DNA from: Candidatus Avelusimicrobium gallinaceum
Lineage (GTDB): Bacteria > Elusimicrobiota > Elusimicrobia > Elusimicrobiales > Elusimicrobiaceae
NCBI GenBank assembly: GCA_944324965.1
Contig: CALUYH010000002.1
Span: forward strand, 1-64,000
Length of the DNA stretch: 64,000 nucleotides
Direction: 5' to 3'
Under the pieces are notes generated by a model. The model had not been told where the DNA came from. It did no database searches and saw nothing but the letters and a program-made list of their open reading frames with translations. Position numbers and translations under genes: made by a program. Below are positions 34,206 to 42,534 of this stretch, one piece after another; within the stretch, counting starts at the first letter, position 1; the number at the start of each line of letters is the position of its first letter.

Positions 34206-35308
34206 AAGCAAATTTCCTTATTTTCTTGGGCGGATTGATACATGGCGTCCAGCACCGTTTGCACGTAGAGCCCGTCTGCCAAAGAAGGGCTGGCGGGGCG
34301 GTTTTCGTGCACGGCACGCAAAAATTCGTACAGCGCGTCCGCATGGCCGCGTATCCAGCCCAAGGGGTGGCGTGCCGGCGGAAAGTTCTTTTCGCCGCCG
34401 TACTGTTGCACGGTTTCTATGCGGGTGTAGCCTTTGTAGGGGGCGGAAGCGTCGTAATAATACAGCCAGTTGGCGTCCATAAAGTCAATTTTTAGAGCGC
34501 CTTTGTCGCCGTGAATTTCAATATACAAATCGGTATTGGTGCCGGTGGCCAGCTTGCTGGCTTCGGCGGTGCCTACGGCCCCGTTAGCCAGCGTGACGAT
34601 GGAGTAGGAAGCGTCGTCCGTGTCCACGGGAGCAAAGCCGCCTTTTCCGTCGGGGCGTTGGGCGTAAGCCGTTTGGTTTTTGGTATAGACGGATTTTACC
34701 GGCCCGGCCAACCAGGTGAGCATATCCATTACGTGGGCGCCTAAATCGTACAGCACGCCGCCGCCCGCGGCCGCACGCGTGTTGCGCCAGCGGATAGGAG
34801 AAGAAGGGTTAATGTTGGAAGGCATAATCATGTGGGCGCGGAAAGACAGAATTTTGCCCAACTTGCCTTCTTCCATCAGTTGTTTAGCCAGCTTGGCCGA
34901 AGGCATAAAGCGGTTGTTAAATACGGTTTGGGTGACTACTTTATCCAAATTGGGGTGCGCCAAAATGCGGCGGGTTTCTTCCGGGCCGCAGGCGACGGGT
35001 TTTTCGCAATAAATGTGTTTTTTGGCGTCTAACGCTTTTAGGATAGCCTGTGCATGGAGGGCGTTAGGCGTGCAGATGTCTATTACGTCTATATTAGGCA
35101 GGGAAAGGATTTCGTCCAAATCGTGCGCCGCATGCGCAAAACCGTAGCGTTCTTTGGCCGCCAGGGCGTGCTCATAGGTGCTGGCGCAGACTGCCGCCAA
35201 CTGAATGTTGAAATCCGGTTCGTAAAAAAGTGGAATGGTTTTGTAGCCATAGGTATGGGTCTTACCCATAAAGCCAAAACCGATAACGGCCGCATGAATG
35301 GTTTTCAT
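34202..35308 (-). CDS. Gfo/Idh/MocA family oxidoreductase
   Basis: A 368-residue NAD(P)-dependent oxidoreductase. The N-terminal Rossmann motif is GFGFMGKTH (about 11-19), the cofactor and catalytic EKP motif is in HIYCEKPVA (about 95-103), and the C-terminal alpha/beta domain contains GGGVLYDLGAHVMDML with the catalytic Asp/His pair. It probably oxidises or reduces a sugar or inositol derivative; the substrate is unknown. A GGGGA ribosome binding site precedes ATG 35308. Confidence 0.9.
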   Translation of the reverse strand: MKTIHAAVIGFGFMGKTHTYGYKTIPLFYEPDFNIQLAAVCASTYEHALAAKERYGFAHAAHDLDEILSLPNIDVIDICTPNALHAQAILKALDAKKHIYCEKPVACGPEETRRILAHPNLDKVVTQTVFNNRFMPSAKLAKQLMEEGKLGKILSFRAHMIMPSNINPSSPIRWRNTRAAAGGGVLYDLGAHVMDMLTWLAGPVKSVYTKNQTAYAQRPDGKGGFAPVDTDDASYSIVTLANGAVGTAEASKLATGTNTDLYIEIHGDKGALKIDFMDANWLYYYDASAPYKGYTRIETVQQYGGEKNFPPARHPLGWIRGHADALYEFLRAVHENRPASPSLADGLYVQTVLDAMYQSAQENKEICL

Positions 35309-35405
35309 AAAAATCCCCTTATCAGTAAACTATTTTAATTCTAGCAAAAACAACAAGACCACATCTTATGAACTAACAAATAACGGAGGAAAATGACGGA
35401 GACGG

Positions 35406-35431
35406 TTGACTCGTTTTTTTTTTGATAAAAT
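35406..35431 (+). promoter_or_regulatory. Pilin promoter with poly-T spacer (copy 3)
   Basis: TTGACTCG is followed by 10 T (35414-35423) and GATAAAAT. TAAAAT (35426-35431) leaves 7 nt to the ATG, as in copy 1, but the spacer is only 14 bp because the T-run is two bases shorter. Confidence 0.65.
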
Positions 35432-35437
35432 TTCCCT

Positions 35438-36016
35438 ATGAATAAAGTTTATCAAAAATCATTATTTATTAAAAAAAACGTTGGATTTACGCTAATAGAA
35501 CTGTTGGTGGTTGTTTTAATTATTGGCATTTTGGCGGCAGTAGCCCTGCCCCAGTATACCAAAGCGGTAGAAAAATCCCGCGCCGCACAGGCATTGGCAG
35601 TTTTGAAGTCGTTTGGACAAGCTAATCTGGCGTATTATATGGCAAATGGCCAATATCCCGTTTCGTTTGAGCAGTTGGATATAGATATGCATAATTGGAC
35701 GGGGCGCGAAGCTTGGTATAGGGGAGCCACAGACACTCGTTCTAATGGGGATTGGTCTTTGCAGATTATTAATGAGGGCGAAAGTAAAAATCAGGGGGTA
35801 TATGTCGGGCGTTTGACGGGGGCATATAAGGGGGGCGGTTTTGCTATCTATACGGTGCGGTTAAATAATGGAAAAACAGATAATATCGTCTGCTTAGAAC
35901 GGACGAGTGAAGGGGTTGTATTTGAAAAAGCGGCCGGGGATTATTGTCAAAAACTCTTCCAAGCGACGTTGGCCCCTTCTCAGGAGGGGTTCGTACGTAC
36001 TTACAATATGCCTTAA
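35438..36016 (+). CDS. Type IV pilin-like protein (pilin paralogue 3)
   Basis: A 192-residue prepilin. Cleavage is expected after Gly16, before F-T-L-I-E with Glu5. The first 90 residues are very close to paralogue 1 (shared NxxYQK start, PQYTKAVEKSRA, YYMANG), so the two are recent duplicates with different C-terminal halves. Two C-terminal cysteines (VCLE and YCQK) could close the D-loop. The gene is monocistronic and has no ribosome binding site. Confidence 0.9.
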   Translation: MNKVYQKSLFIKKNVGFTLIELLVVVLIIGILAAVALPQYTKAVEKSRAAQALAVLKSFGQANLAYYMANGQYPVSFEQLDIDMHNWTGREAWYRGATDTRSNGDWSLQIINEGESKNQGVYVGRLTGAYKGGGFAIYTVRLNNGKTDNIVCLERTSEGVVFEKAAGDYCQKLFQATLAPSQEGFVRTYNMP

Positions 36017-36043
36017 TGTAAAGGGAATTGAACAAAGATGGTA

Positions 36044-36077
36044 AAAATAGCCTTCCGTAATACGGAGGGCTATTTTA
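36044..36077. terminator. Terminator of pilin gene 3
   Basis: Long imperfect stem (AATAGCCTTCCGTA against TACGGAGGGCTATT, one G-U) with a T-rich tail. Confidence 0.8.
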
Positions 36078-36334
36078 TTTTGGCTCAAGTTCACGCGGGT
36101 GGTTCGGGGCGGAACTTTTGTAAGGAAATAGCAAAAAATTTTTAACACTTTGAATGCGGATAGGGCGAGTAATGCTCCACGAAGATTTAACGCGTGGGGC
36201 TCTAAAAATTTTTGAAAATTATTGTTTAACCGGGGCTATGTTACATATATTTATTTTCTCTTGTTCTACGAAAGTGGCGTAAAAACTTAAAATAGTTATC
36301 CTAACTTGAGGAGCAATAAGTATATGGATATAAT
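36078..36334. other. AT-rich intergenic region between convergent genes; no gene assigned
   Basis: It is visibly richer in A/T than its surroundings. It contains an 8-bp stem-loop (GCTCCACG at 36174-36181 with CGTGGGGC at 36193-36200) followed by TCTAAAAATTTTT, which could be a weak terminator of a small RNA. A GAGGAG and ATG near 36310-36324 open a reading frame that runs straight through the nifJ terminator, so I do not call a protein. Confidence 0.5.
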
Positions 36335-36363
36335 AAAAAACCCCGGCTTTTTGGCCGGGGTTT
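36335..36363 (-). terminator. Terminator of nifJ
   Basis: CCCCGGC/GCCGGGG stem with six T on the minus strand. Confidence 0.9.
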
Positions 36364-36378
36364 GTGGTTGCTTCAAAC

Positions 36379-39300
36379 TTATTTTACAACCTTTTCGGCA
36401 GGCTGCATCGCGGCCAGTTGTTTGTACAGGTCGCGTCTCCAGGCATACTCGGATTCCGCGCGTTTCACCAGTTCTTTCGCGAGTTCCGGGTTGTCCCGCA
36501 TCAAGCCTTTAAAGCGGTTTTCGCCGCTCATATAATCGGCCAACGGGAGCGTGGGTTCGCCCAACGGGCTGTCCACATGCAAGGGGTTCTTGCCTTCGTA
36601 GCGGGCTTCGGGGTTGAAGCGGTACAGGATCCAGCGGCCGGCTTGTACGGCGCGTTTGGCTTCGCCCATACCTTTGGACATATCAATCCCGTGCGCAATG
36701 CAGTGCGAGTAGGCAATTACTAACGCCGGGCCGTCGTAAGCATCGGCTTCCGCCAAGGCTTGGATGGTCTGGTTCATGTTGGCGCCCATGGCTACCTGCG
36801 CTACGTAGATGTTGCCGTAGGTCATGGCCATCATACCCAGGTCTTTCTTCGGCATGGTTTTGCCGCCCGCGGCGAACAAGGCTTTGGCACCCAACGGGGT
36901 GGCTTTGGACATCTGACCGCCGGTGTTGGAATACACTTCCGTATCCAGCACCAGGATTTTGATGTTTTTGCCGCTGGCCAGTACGTGGTCCAAACCGCCG
37001 TAGCCGATATCGTAGGCCCAGCCGTCACCGCCCAAAATCCACACGGATTTGCGGACGAGGTAATCGGCCAAGCTCAAGAGGCGTTTGCATTCTTCGCAGC
37101 CTTTTTCGGCGCCTTTTTCCAGGACGGCTTTGAGGTCGGCCACGTTCTTGCGCTGGGCTTCTACGCCCGCGTCGGTGGATTGGTCGGCGTTCAAAATGGC
37201 GTCAATCAAAGCGGCATGTTCTTTGAGGCCGCCTTCTTTGGCGCTGGTCAGCAGGGCTTTGGCGTCGTGGTTGAGCTGGTCAAAAGCCAGGCGCATACCC
37301 AAGCCGAATTCGGCGTTGTCTTCAAACAAGGAGTTGGACCAAGCCGGGCCCTTGCCGTCATCGCGTTTGCAATAAGGCGTGGTGGGCAGGTTGCCGCCGT
37401 AAATGGACGAGCAGCCGGTGGCGTTGGCAATGGCCAAGCGGTCGCCGAACAGCTGCGTCAAGAGTTTGACGTAAGGCGTTTCGCCGCAGCCCGCGCAGGC
37501 GCCGGAGAATTCAAACAACGGTTTTCTCATCTGAGAACCTTTGACGGATTCTTTTTTGGTCTTTACTTCGGCTTGTTTCAAGCCCAGGAAGAAAGCGTAG
37601 TTGTCAATTTCGTTTTCACGCACGGACAGCTGGTGCACCATATTGATGGCTTTCTTTTCCGGGTTTTCTTTGTTCTTGGCCGGGCAGTTGTACACGCAGG
37701 CGCCGCAGCCGGTGCAGTCTTCCACCGCAACCTGGACGGTGAACTTCAAACCGGCCAAGTCGGCTTTTCCGTCGGCAGATTTGAAGGTCTTGGGAGCGTT
37801 TTTCAGTTCCGCGCCGTCATAGGCTTTGATGCGGATGGCCGCATGCGGGCAGACCATGGAGCAGAAACCGCACTGGATACAAGTGTTGGGGTCCCATTGC
37901 GGCACCATAATGGCGATATTGCGTTTTTCGTACTGGGTGGTGCCGGTGGGGTACACGCCGCCTTCGGGCATGGCAGAGGTCGGCAGGTCGTCGCCGCGGC
38001 CGGCAATCATTTCGCCCAAGACGTCTTTTACAAACGCCGGAGCTTCCGCCGGGACCGGGGCTTTGGTGTGCAGTTTGGAGGTTACTTCGGCCGGGTATTT
38101 TACTTCCTGCAAGCCCGCCAAAGCGGCGTCTACGGCTTTGTAGTTTTTCTGCACGACTTCTTCGCCTTTTTTGGAATAGGTTTTCTTGATGGCTTCTTTA
38201 ATGTCGGCGATGGCTTTTTCGGTCGGGATGACGCCCGCAATACCGAAGAAGGCCGTCTGCATAATGGTGTTGGTGCGGCTGCCCATACCGGTTTTGAGCG
38301 CAATTTCGGAAGCGTCAATCACGTACACTTTGAGTTTGCGGTCAATGATGATTTTCTGTACTTCGGCGGTCAGGTGGTTCCACACTTCTTCGGCGTTGTA
38401 GGGCGAGTTGATGAGCACGGTGGCGCCTTCTTTGGCTTTGCCCAAGACGTCGTATTTATCCAAGAAGTCAAACATATGCACGCCGATAAAGTCCGCAGAT
38501 TGGATGAGGTACGGGGCGCGGATATAGTTTTTGCCGAAGCGGATGTGGGACGTCGTCATAGAGCCGGATTTTTTGGAGTCGTAGACGAAGTACCCCTGGG
38601 CAAAGAAGCCGTTGGCGCTGATGATTTTCATCGTGTTTTTGTTGGCGCCCACGGTGCCGTCGGAACCCAAGCCGTAGAACAAAGCGGCGAAAATGTCGTT
38701 GGCGGCTTTGTTTTCCAGTTTGGTTTCGGGCAAGGAGAGGTTCGTCAAATCGTCCTTGATGCCGACGGTGAACTCTTTTTTGGGTTCGTTGGCGGCCAAG
38801 TTGTCAAACACGGCTTTGACGTGGGAAGGCGTAAAGTCTTTCGAACCAATACCGTAGCGGCCGCCGATGATGAGCGGGGTCGTGGGGAATTTGGCCTTGG
38901 CTTCGTCCGTCAGGAAGGCGGAGCAGACATCCTGGAACAACGGTTCGCCCAAGGCGCCGGGTTCTTTGGTGCGGTCCATTACCGCTACTTTCTTGACGGT
39001 GGCCGGGATGGCTTTTACAAAATCTTCAATGGAGAAGGGGCGGAACAGTTTTACTTTGAGTACGCCCACTTTTTGGCCTTGCATCGCTTCCACGGCGTTT
39101 TGCGCCACGTCCGCGCCGGAACCCATAATCACGATTAAGCGTTCGGCATCGGCGTCGCCTACGTATTGGAACAGTTCATAGTGGCGGCCGGCGATTTTTT
39201 CAAATTTGGCCATTTCTTCTTTCACAATGCCGGGCACGGCGTTGTAGAATTTGTTGACGGCTTCGCGTTCCTGGAAGTACACGTCCGGGTTGGCGGCGGT

Positions 39301-39948
39301 GCCGCGCACGGTGGGGTGTTCCGGGTTCAACCCGCGGGCTTTATGGGCTGCCACGAGGTTGTCGTCAATCATTTCGTGCATTTGTTCTTTGGTCAAGGGT
39401 TCCACCATGTTCAGTTCGTGGCTGGTGCGGAAACCGTCAAAGAAGTGCACAAACGGCACGCGGGCGCGCAAGGTAGAGGCTTGGGCGATAAGCGCCATAT
39501 CCATGGCTTCCTGCGGGTTATCGGAGCAGAGCATGGCCCAGCCGGTTTGGCGCACGGCCATTACGTCGGAGTGGTCGCCGAAAATGGACAAAGCCGTCGT
39601 GGCTACTGCACGCGCAGACACGTGGAACACAGTGGGCGTCAGTTCGCCGGCGATTTTGTACATATTCGGGATCATCAAGAGTAACCCCTGCGAAGCGGTA
39701 AAGGTGGTGGTCAAGGCGCCGGCAGTCAGGGAGCCGTGCACCGCGCCGGAAGCGCCGCCTTCGGACTGCAGCTCGCTTACGGACGGGACGTTGCCCCAAA
39801 TGTTGGTTTCGCCTTTGGCGCTTTTGGCGTCACAGATTTCGCCCATCGTGGAAGACGGGGTAATCGGATAAATAGCGATTACTTCGTTGGTAGCATGGGC
39901 GACGTGGGATACTGCGCCGTTGCCGTCCATAGCAACTAGTTTAGCCAT
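36379..39948 (-). CDS. nifJ: Pyruvate:ferredoxin (flavodoxin) oxidoreductase, single-chain
   Basis: A 1189-residue homodimeric enzyme that oxidises pyruvate with CoA to acetyl-CoA and CO2, reducing ferredoxin. Domain order is usual: an N-terminal TPP/pyrimidine domain (YPITPSSTMGE at about 26-36), the gamma domain, and two 4Fe-4S ferredoxin motifs (CIQCGFCSMVCP and CTGCGACVYNCP). The C-terminal TPP-binding domain follows, with a Cys cluster (CAGCGETP) for the proximal cluster, ATGCSSIYGG and GGDGWAYDIGYGG. It is the central fermentative step in an anaerobe. The promoter is well formed, with a perfect 22-bp palindrome just upstream. Confidence 0.97.
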   Translation of the reverse strand: MAKLVAMDGNGAVSHVAHATNEVIAIYPITPSSTMGEICDAKSAKGETNIWGNVPSVSELQSEGGASGAVHGSLTAGALTTTFTASQGLLLMIPNMYKIAGELTPTVFHVSARAVATTALSIFGDHSDVMAVRQTGWAMLCSDNPQEAMDMALIAQASTLRARVPFVHFFDGFRTSHELNMVEPLTKEQMHEMIDDNLVAAHKARGLNPEHPTVRGTAANPDVYFQEREAVNKFYNAVPGIVKEEMAKFEKIAGRHYELFQYVGDADAERLIVIMGSGADVAQNAVEAMQGQKVGVLKVKLFRPFSIEDFVKAIPATVKKVAVMDRTKEPGALGEPLFQDVCSAFLTDEAKAKFPTTPLIIGGRYGIGSKDFTPSHVKAVFDNLAANEPKKEFTVGIKDDLTNLSLPETKLENKAANDIFAALFYGLGSDGTVGANKNTMKIISANGFFAQGYFVYDSKKSGSMTTSHIRFGKNYIRAPYLIQSADFIGVHMFDFLDKYDVLGKAKEGATVLINSPYNAEEVWNHLTAEVQKIIIDRKLKVYVIDASEIALKTGMGSRTNTIMQTAFFGIAGVIPTEKAIADIKEAIKKTYSKKGEEVVQKNYKAVDAALAGLQEVKYPAEVTSKLHTKAPVPAEAPAFVKDVLGEMIAGRGDDLPTSAMPEGGVYPTGTTQYEKRNIAIMVPQWDPNTCIQCGFCSMVCPHAAIRIKAYDGAELKNAPKTFKSADGKADLAGLKFTVQVAVEDCTGCGACVYNCPAKNKENPEKKAINMVHQLSVRENEIDNYAFFLGLKQAEVKTKKESVKGSQMRKPLFEFSGACAGCGETPYVKLLTQLFGDRLAIANATGCSSIYGGNLPTTPYCKRDDGKGPAWSNSLFEDNAEFGLGMRLAFDQLNHDAKALLTSAKEGGLKEHAALIDAILNADQSTDAGVEAQRKNVADLKAVLEKGAEKGCEECKRLLSLADYLVRKSVWILGGDGWAYDIGYGGLDHVLASGKNIKILVLDTEVYSNTGGQMSKATPLGAKALFAAGGKTMPKKDLGMMAMTYGNIYVAQVAMGANMNQTIQALAEADAYDGPALVIAYSHCIAHGIDMSKGMGEAKRAVQAGRWILYRFNPEARYEGKNPLHVDSPLGEPTLPLADYMSGENRFKGLMRDNPELAKELVKRAESEYAWRRDLYKQLAAMQPAEKVVK

Positions 39949-40038
39949 AATAGAGAAGTCTCCTTTTGCGTAAATTAAAACGGTCTTTCTGCGTGCGTAA
40001 AAACACGCCAGCCCGGAGGGATACTCCGGCCTGTATAT

Positions 40039-40067
40039 ATTGTATAACTTTGGGGGGTGTTTGGCAA
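40039..40067 (-). promoter_or_regulatory. nifJ promoter
   Basis: Minus-strand TTGCCA (40067-40062) and TACAAT (40044-40039) are separated by exactly 17 bp. The leader of about 85 nt contains a CCGGAG/CTCCGG hairpin and an AGGAG site. Confidence 0.75.
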
Positions 40068-40071
40068 ACCG

Positions 40072-40093
40072 TTATTTACCGAGCGGTAAATAA
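40072..40093. promoter_or_regulatory. Perfect 22-bp palindrome, putative operator
   Basis: Arms TTATTTACCG and CGGTAAATAA flank a central AG. It lies 4 bp upstream of the nifJ -35 and about 70 bp upstream of the DUF362 gene's -35. The form resembles operators bound by TetR-type dimers. The regulator is not identified. Confidence 0.6.
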
Positions 40094-40160
40094 AATTTTC
40101 CCTACAAATTATTCTTTTTTGCCTTACTGGCGGCCCGCGGGCGGGCGGCGGAAATTTTGC

Positions 40161-40191
40161 TTGACTTGGAGTTTGCTCCAGTTGGTACAAT
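40161..40191 (+). promoter_or_regulatory. MerR-type promoter of the DUF362 lipoprotein gene
   Basis: TTGACT and TACAAT are separated by 19 bp, and the long spacer carries an inverted repeat TGGAG-TTTG-CTCCA (40167-40180). A dyad inside a 19-20 bp spacer is the hallmark of promoters activated by MerR-family regulators by DNA distortion. Confidence 0.6.
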
Positions 40192-40230
40192 ACATATTAG
40201 GTGTTTTTAACTTTACACAAGGAGCAACCA

Positions 40231-41193
40231 ATGAAACAAGCAAAACTGGCGTTATTGGCTTGCGTGGGCCTTTGTTTGGCGGCGTGTTCCGCCCACAAAG
40301 AAGAAGCCGCCCAAGCGCAACAACCGGCTAAATCCGTGGTCTATTTTACTACGGACATCAGCCCCGAAGGGTTAGTGAAGATTTACGATAAAATCGCCCA
40401 AGATGTGCAGGGCAAAGTAGCCATCAAGGTGCACACCGGCGAACCGCACGGTCCCAACATCATCCCGCGGGATATGGTCAAAGCGCTCCAGCAGCATATC
40501 CCCAACAGCAATATCGTGGAAACCAACACGCTTTACGAAGGCGGCCGCCACACCACCGAATTGCACCGCCAAACCCTTAAAACCAACGGGTGGGATTTCT
40601 GCAAAGTGGACATTATGGACGAAGACGGCGCCGTAATGCTGCCCATTAAAGGCGGCAAGCACTTTAAAGAAATGTCCGTGGGCAAAAACCTGCTGAATTA
40701 CGACTCTATGGTCGTGCTGACCCACTTTAAAGGGCACACGATGGGCGGCTTTGGCGGCTCGCTTAAAAACATTGCCATCGGCTGTGCGGACGCCAAAGTA
40801 GGCAAAGCCATGCAGCACGGCAGCAACGGGGCGGACTTGTGGCGCGCCAATAAAGAGCTGTTTATGGAACATATGGTGGAAGGCGGCAAAGCCGTAACCG
40901 ACCACTTCGGCAAGCATATCGTGTACATTAACGTCTTGCGCAATATGTCCGTAGATTGCGACTGCACCGGCACTGCCGCCGCGGCACCCAAAGCGCGCGA
41001 CATCGGCATTTTGGCTTCTACCGACATTTTGGCGGTGGACCAGGCGTCCATTGATATGGTGTACGCGTTGCCGGAAGAAGAATCGCACGATTTAAAAGAA
41101 CGCATTGAATCGCGCAAAGGGCTCCGCCAGCTTTCCTATATGAAAGAACTGGGCATGGGTAACGACGAGTACGAATTGGTCAATATAGACTAA
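40231..41193 (+). CDS. DUF362 family lipoprotein
   Basis: A 320-residue lipoprotein. The signal peptide has lipobox L-A-A-C (Cys19), followed by a DUF362 domain over most of the length (VAIKVHTGEPHGPNII, GRHTTELHRQT, HFKGHTMGGFGGSLKN and a CDC motif near 248-250). Many DUF362 proteins carry ferredoxin motifs and are linked to metal or cofactor metabolism. No 4Fe-4S repeat is present here. ATG 40231 follows AAGGAG. It is divergent from nifJ across a densely regulated interval. Function unknown. Confidence 0.88.
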   Translation: MKQAKLALLACVGLCLAACSAHKEEAAQAQQPAKSVVYFTTDISPEGLVKIYDKIAQDVQGKVAIKVHTGEPHGPNIIPRDMVKALQQHIPNSNIVETNTLYEGGRHTTELHRQTLKTNGWDFCKVDIMDEDGAVMLPIKGGKHFKEMSVGKNLLNYDSMVVLTHFKGHTMGGFGGSLKNIAIGCADAKVGKAMQHGSNGADLWRANKELFMEHMVEGGKAVTDHFGKHIVYINVLRNMSVDCDCTGTAAAAPKARDIGILASTDILAVDQASIDMVYALPEEESHDLKERIESRKGLRQLSYMKELGMGNDEYELVNID

Positions 41194-41208
41194 TCCCCTT
41201 GTACCAAA

Positions 41209-41241
41209 GGCCCCGCTTGCTTTAAGCAGGCGGGGTTTTTG
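41209..41241 (+). terminator. Terminator of the DUF362 gene
   Basis: CCCCGC...GCGGGG hairpin followed by T5 to T6. Confidence 0.88.
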
Positions 41242-41281
41242 TTTGCCCCAAAAGCCCATGCGGTTCCCGCGCGCTAATTTA

Positions 41282-41287
41282 TATAAT
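41282..41287 (+). promoter_or_regulatory. -10 promoter of the glycosyltransferase-like gene (leaderless)
   Basis: TATAAT followed by six nt (TTATCT) and the ATG; no ribosome binding site. Confidence 0.6.
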
Positions 41288-41293
41288 TTATCT

Positions 41294-42499
41294 ATGCATT
41301 TAAAACACCTGATTTATTCTTCCCGCCCGCTGTGCGTAACGTACGAAACATTGCGCTGGCTGTGGCACAAGATTTTCTTTTTTATCCACACCCGCACCCC
41401 CGTTTGGTACCGCTTTGACAAAAAGCACCAACCGGGCGAGCCCGTGCACGAAACGCTGCCGCTTAATAAAACCTGGTACCGCATTTGCCGCCCGCTCTAC
41501 CGGCACGAACACGTGTATTACGATTTGTCCAAAGCCTTGCAGGCCAACCCGCAGGTAAAGGGCGTGGCGCTCATCTTTTTTATGGGCATTGGCGATTATT
41601 TGTACACCACGCCGATGTTGGCCGCCCTCAAGCAGAAATACAAAAATTTGCCCTTTTATGCGTACGTCGGGGCTCAGTTTGACCGCAACAATTCTCCCCT
41701 GGTGGGCAAACTGCTTGCCGAAAACCCGCACTTTGAAAAAGTGTTTTATTTTAACGGTACCCGCCACCCGCTGATTTGGAAGAATTACGACTATTCGGAC
41801 GCTTTTAAAAACATTCCCGAAGGTTTTTTGGCGGTGCCCGTGTATTACGATTACGGCGTGTATGTAAAGCACCGCGTGACGAGCTTGTTTGAAACCTTCT
41901 CCCTGCCGGTGCCGGACGAAATCCCCGCGCCGGTGATGTATTTCCCCAACGAAATCGCGCCCGCAGTGGCCGATTATCTGTCCCGCGCGCGCCAAGGCGC
42001 CCGGGGCAAAAAAGGCATTGTGTTTTTGCAGTTGGATTCGCGCGGTTCCAATTATGTGTATCCGCATATGAAGGCGCTTAGCGAAGGGCTGATAAAAGAA
42101 GGCTACTTTGTAATGAGCGTTACCAAAGGCGGCCCCGTGGAAAACCCGGATTATTTGGAAATTGACATCAAAAAACTATCCATTAACCAAACGTGGCAGT
42201 TTTTGTCTGTTTTAAAGGGGGAGTTCCCGCTGTATGTGATTGCCGTTAACTCTGTTTTTTGGGCGGCTTCGGCGGGGCTTGGCTTGCCCAATTTGGGCTT
42301 GCAGCACTGGATAGACAAAAAAGTGCACAACCTGTGGTACCCCAATATAGAGGTGGTGACGGATTATATTTATCCGCTCCTGCCGCGGGAAAAACAAATC
42401 CGCGCGCCGGCCGAAAGCTACACGCGCCACAACAAAAAAATCATTGACTATAAACCCGATTGGGTGATTAAATGGTTTAAGGAAAAGTTCGGCAAATAA
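41294..42499 (+). CDS. Glycosyltransferase family 9 (heptosyltransferase)-like protein
   Basis: A 401-residue protein. The segment IFFMGIGDYLYTTPMLAALKQKY (in part, about residues 95-117) matches the N-terminal acceptor motif of GT9 enzymes, and the C-terminal half has a second Rossmann-like region (VIAVNSVFWAASAGLGLPNLGL) where a GT9 donor site would lie. GT9 enzymes add heptose or similar sugars to lipopolysaccharide core, so a cell-envelope glycan role is likely. Motif matches are partial, so a different glycosyltransferase activity is possible. No signal peptide is present. Confidence 0.65.
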   Translation: MHLKHLIYSSRPLCVTYETLRWLWHKIFFFIHTRTPVWYRFDKKHQPGEPVHETLPLNKTWYRICRPLYRHEHVYYDLSKALQANPQVKGVALIFFMGIGDYLYTTPMLAALKQKYKNLPFYAYVGAQFDRNNSPLVGKLLAENPHFEKVFYFNGTRHPLIWKNYDYSDAFKNIPEGFLAVPVYYDYGVYVKHRVTSLFETFSLPVPDEIPAPVMYFPNEIAPAVADYLSRARQGARGKKGIVFLQLDSRGSNYVYPHMKALSEGLIKEGYFVMSVTKGGPVENPDYLEIDIKKLSINQTWQFLSVLKGEFPLYVIAVNSVFWAASAGLGLPNLGLQHWIDKKVHNLWYPNIEVVTDYIYPLLPREKQIRAPAESYTRHNKKIIDYKPDWVIKWFKEKFGK

Positions 42500-42500
42500 A

Positions 42501-42528
42501 AAAAGGCTCCGTAAACACGGAGCCTTTT
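42501..42528. terminator. Bidirectional terminator
   Basis: AAAAGGCTCCGT pairs with ACGGAGCCTTTT between the convergent glycosyltransferase-like and nitroreductase genes. Confidence 0.88.
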
Positions 42529-42534
42529 GGCAAA

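Noticed and set aside
36306-36512. Possible small protein with GAGGAG upstream in the AT-rich interval
   Set aside because: Its frame runs through the nifJ terminator hairpin and into nifJ antisense; no family-like sequence.
36760-39138. 792-codon open frame antisense to nifJ
   Set aside because: It is a frame shadow in GC-biased coding sequence, rich in Val/Gly/Phe/His without motifs, and nifJ on the other strand is unambiguous.
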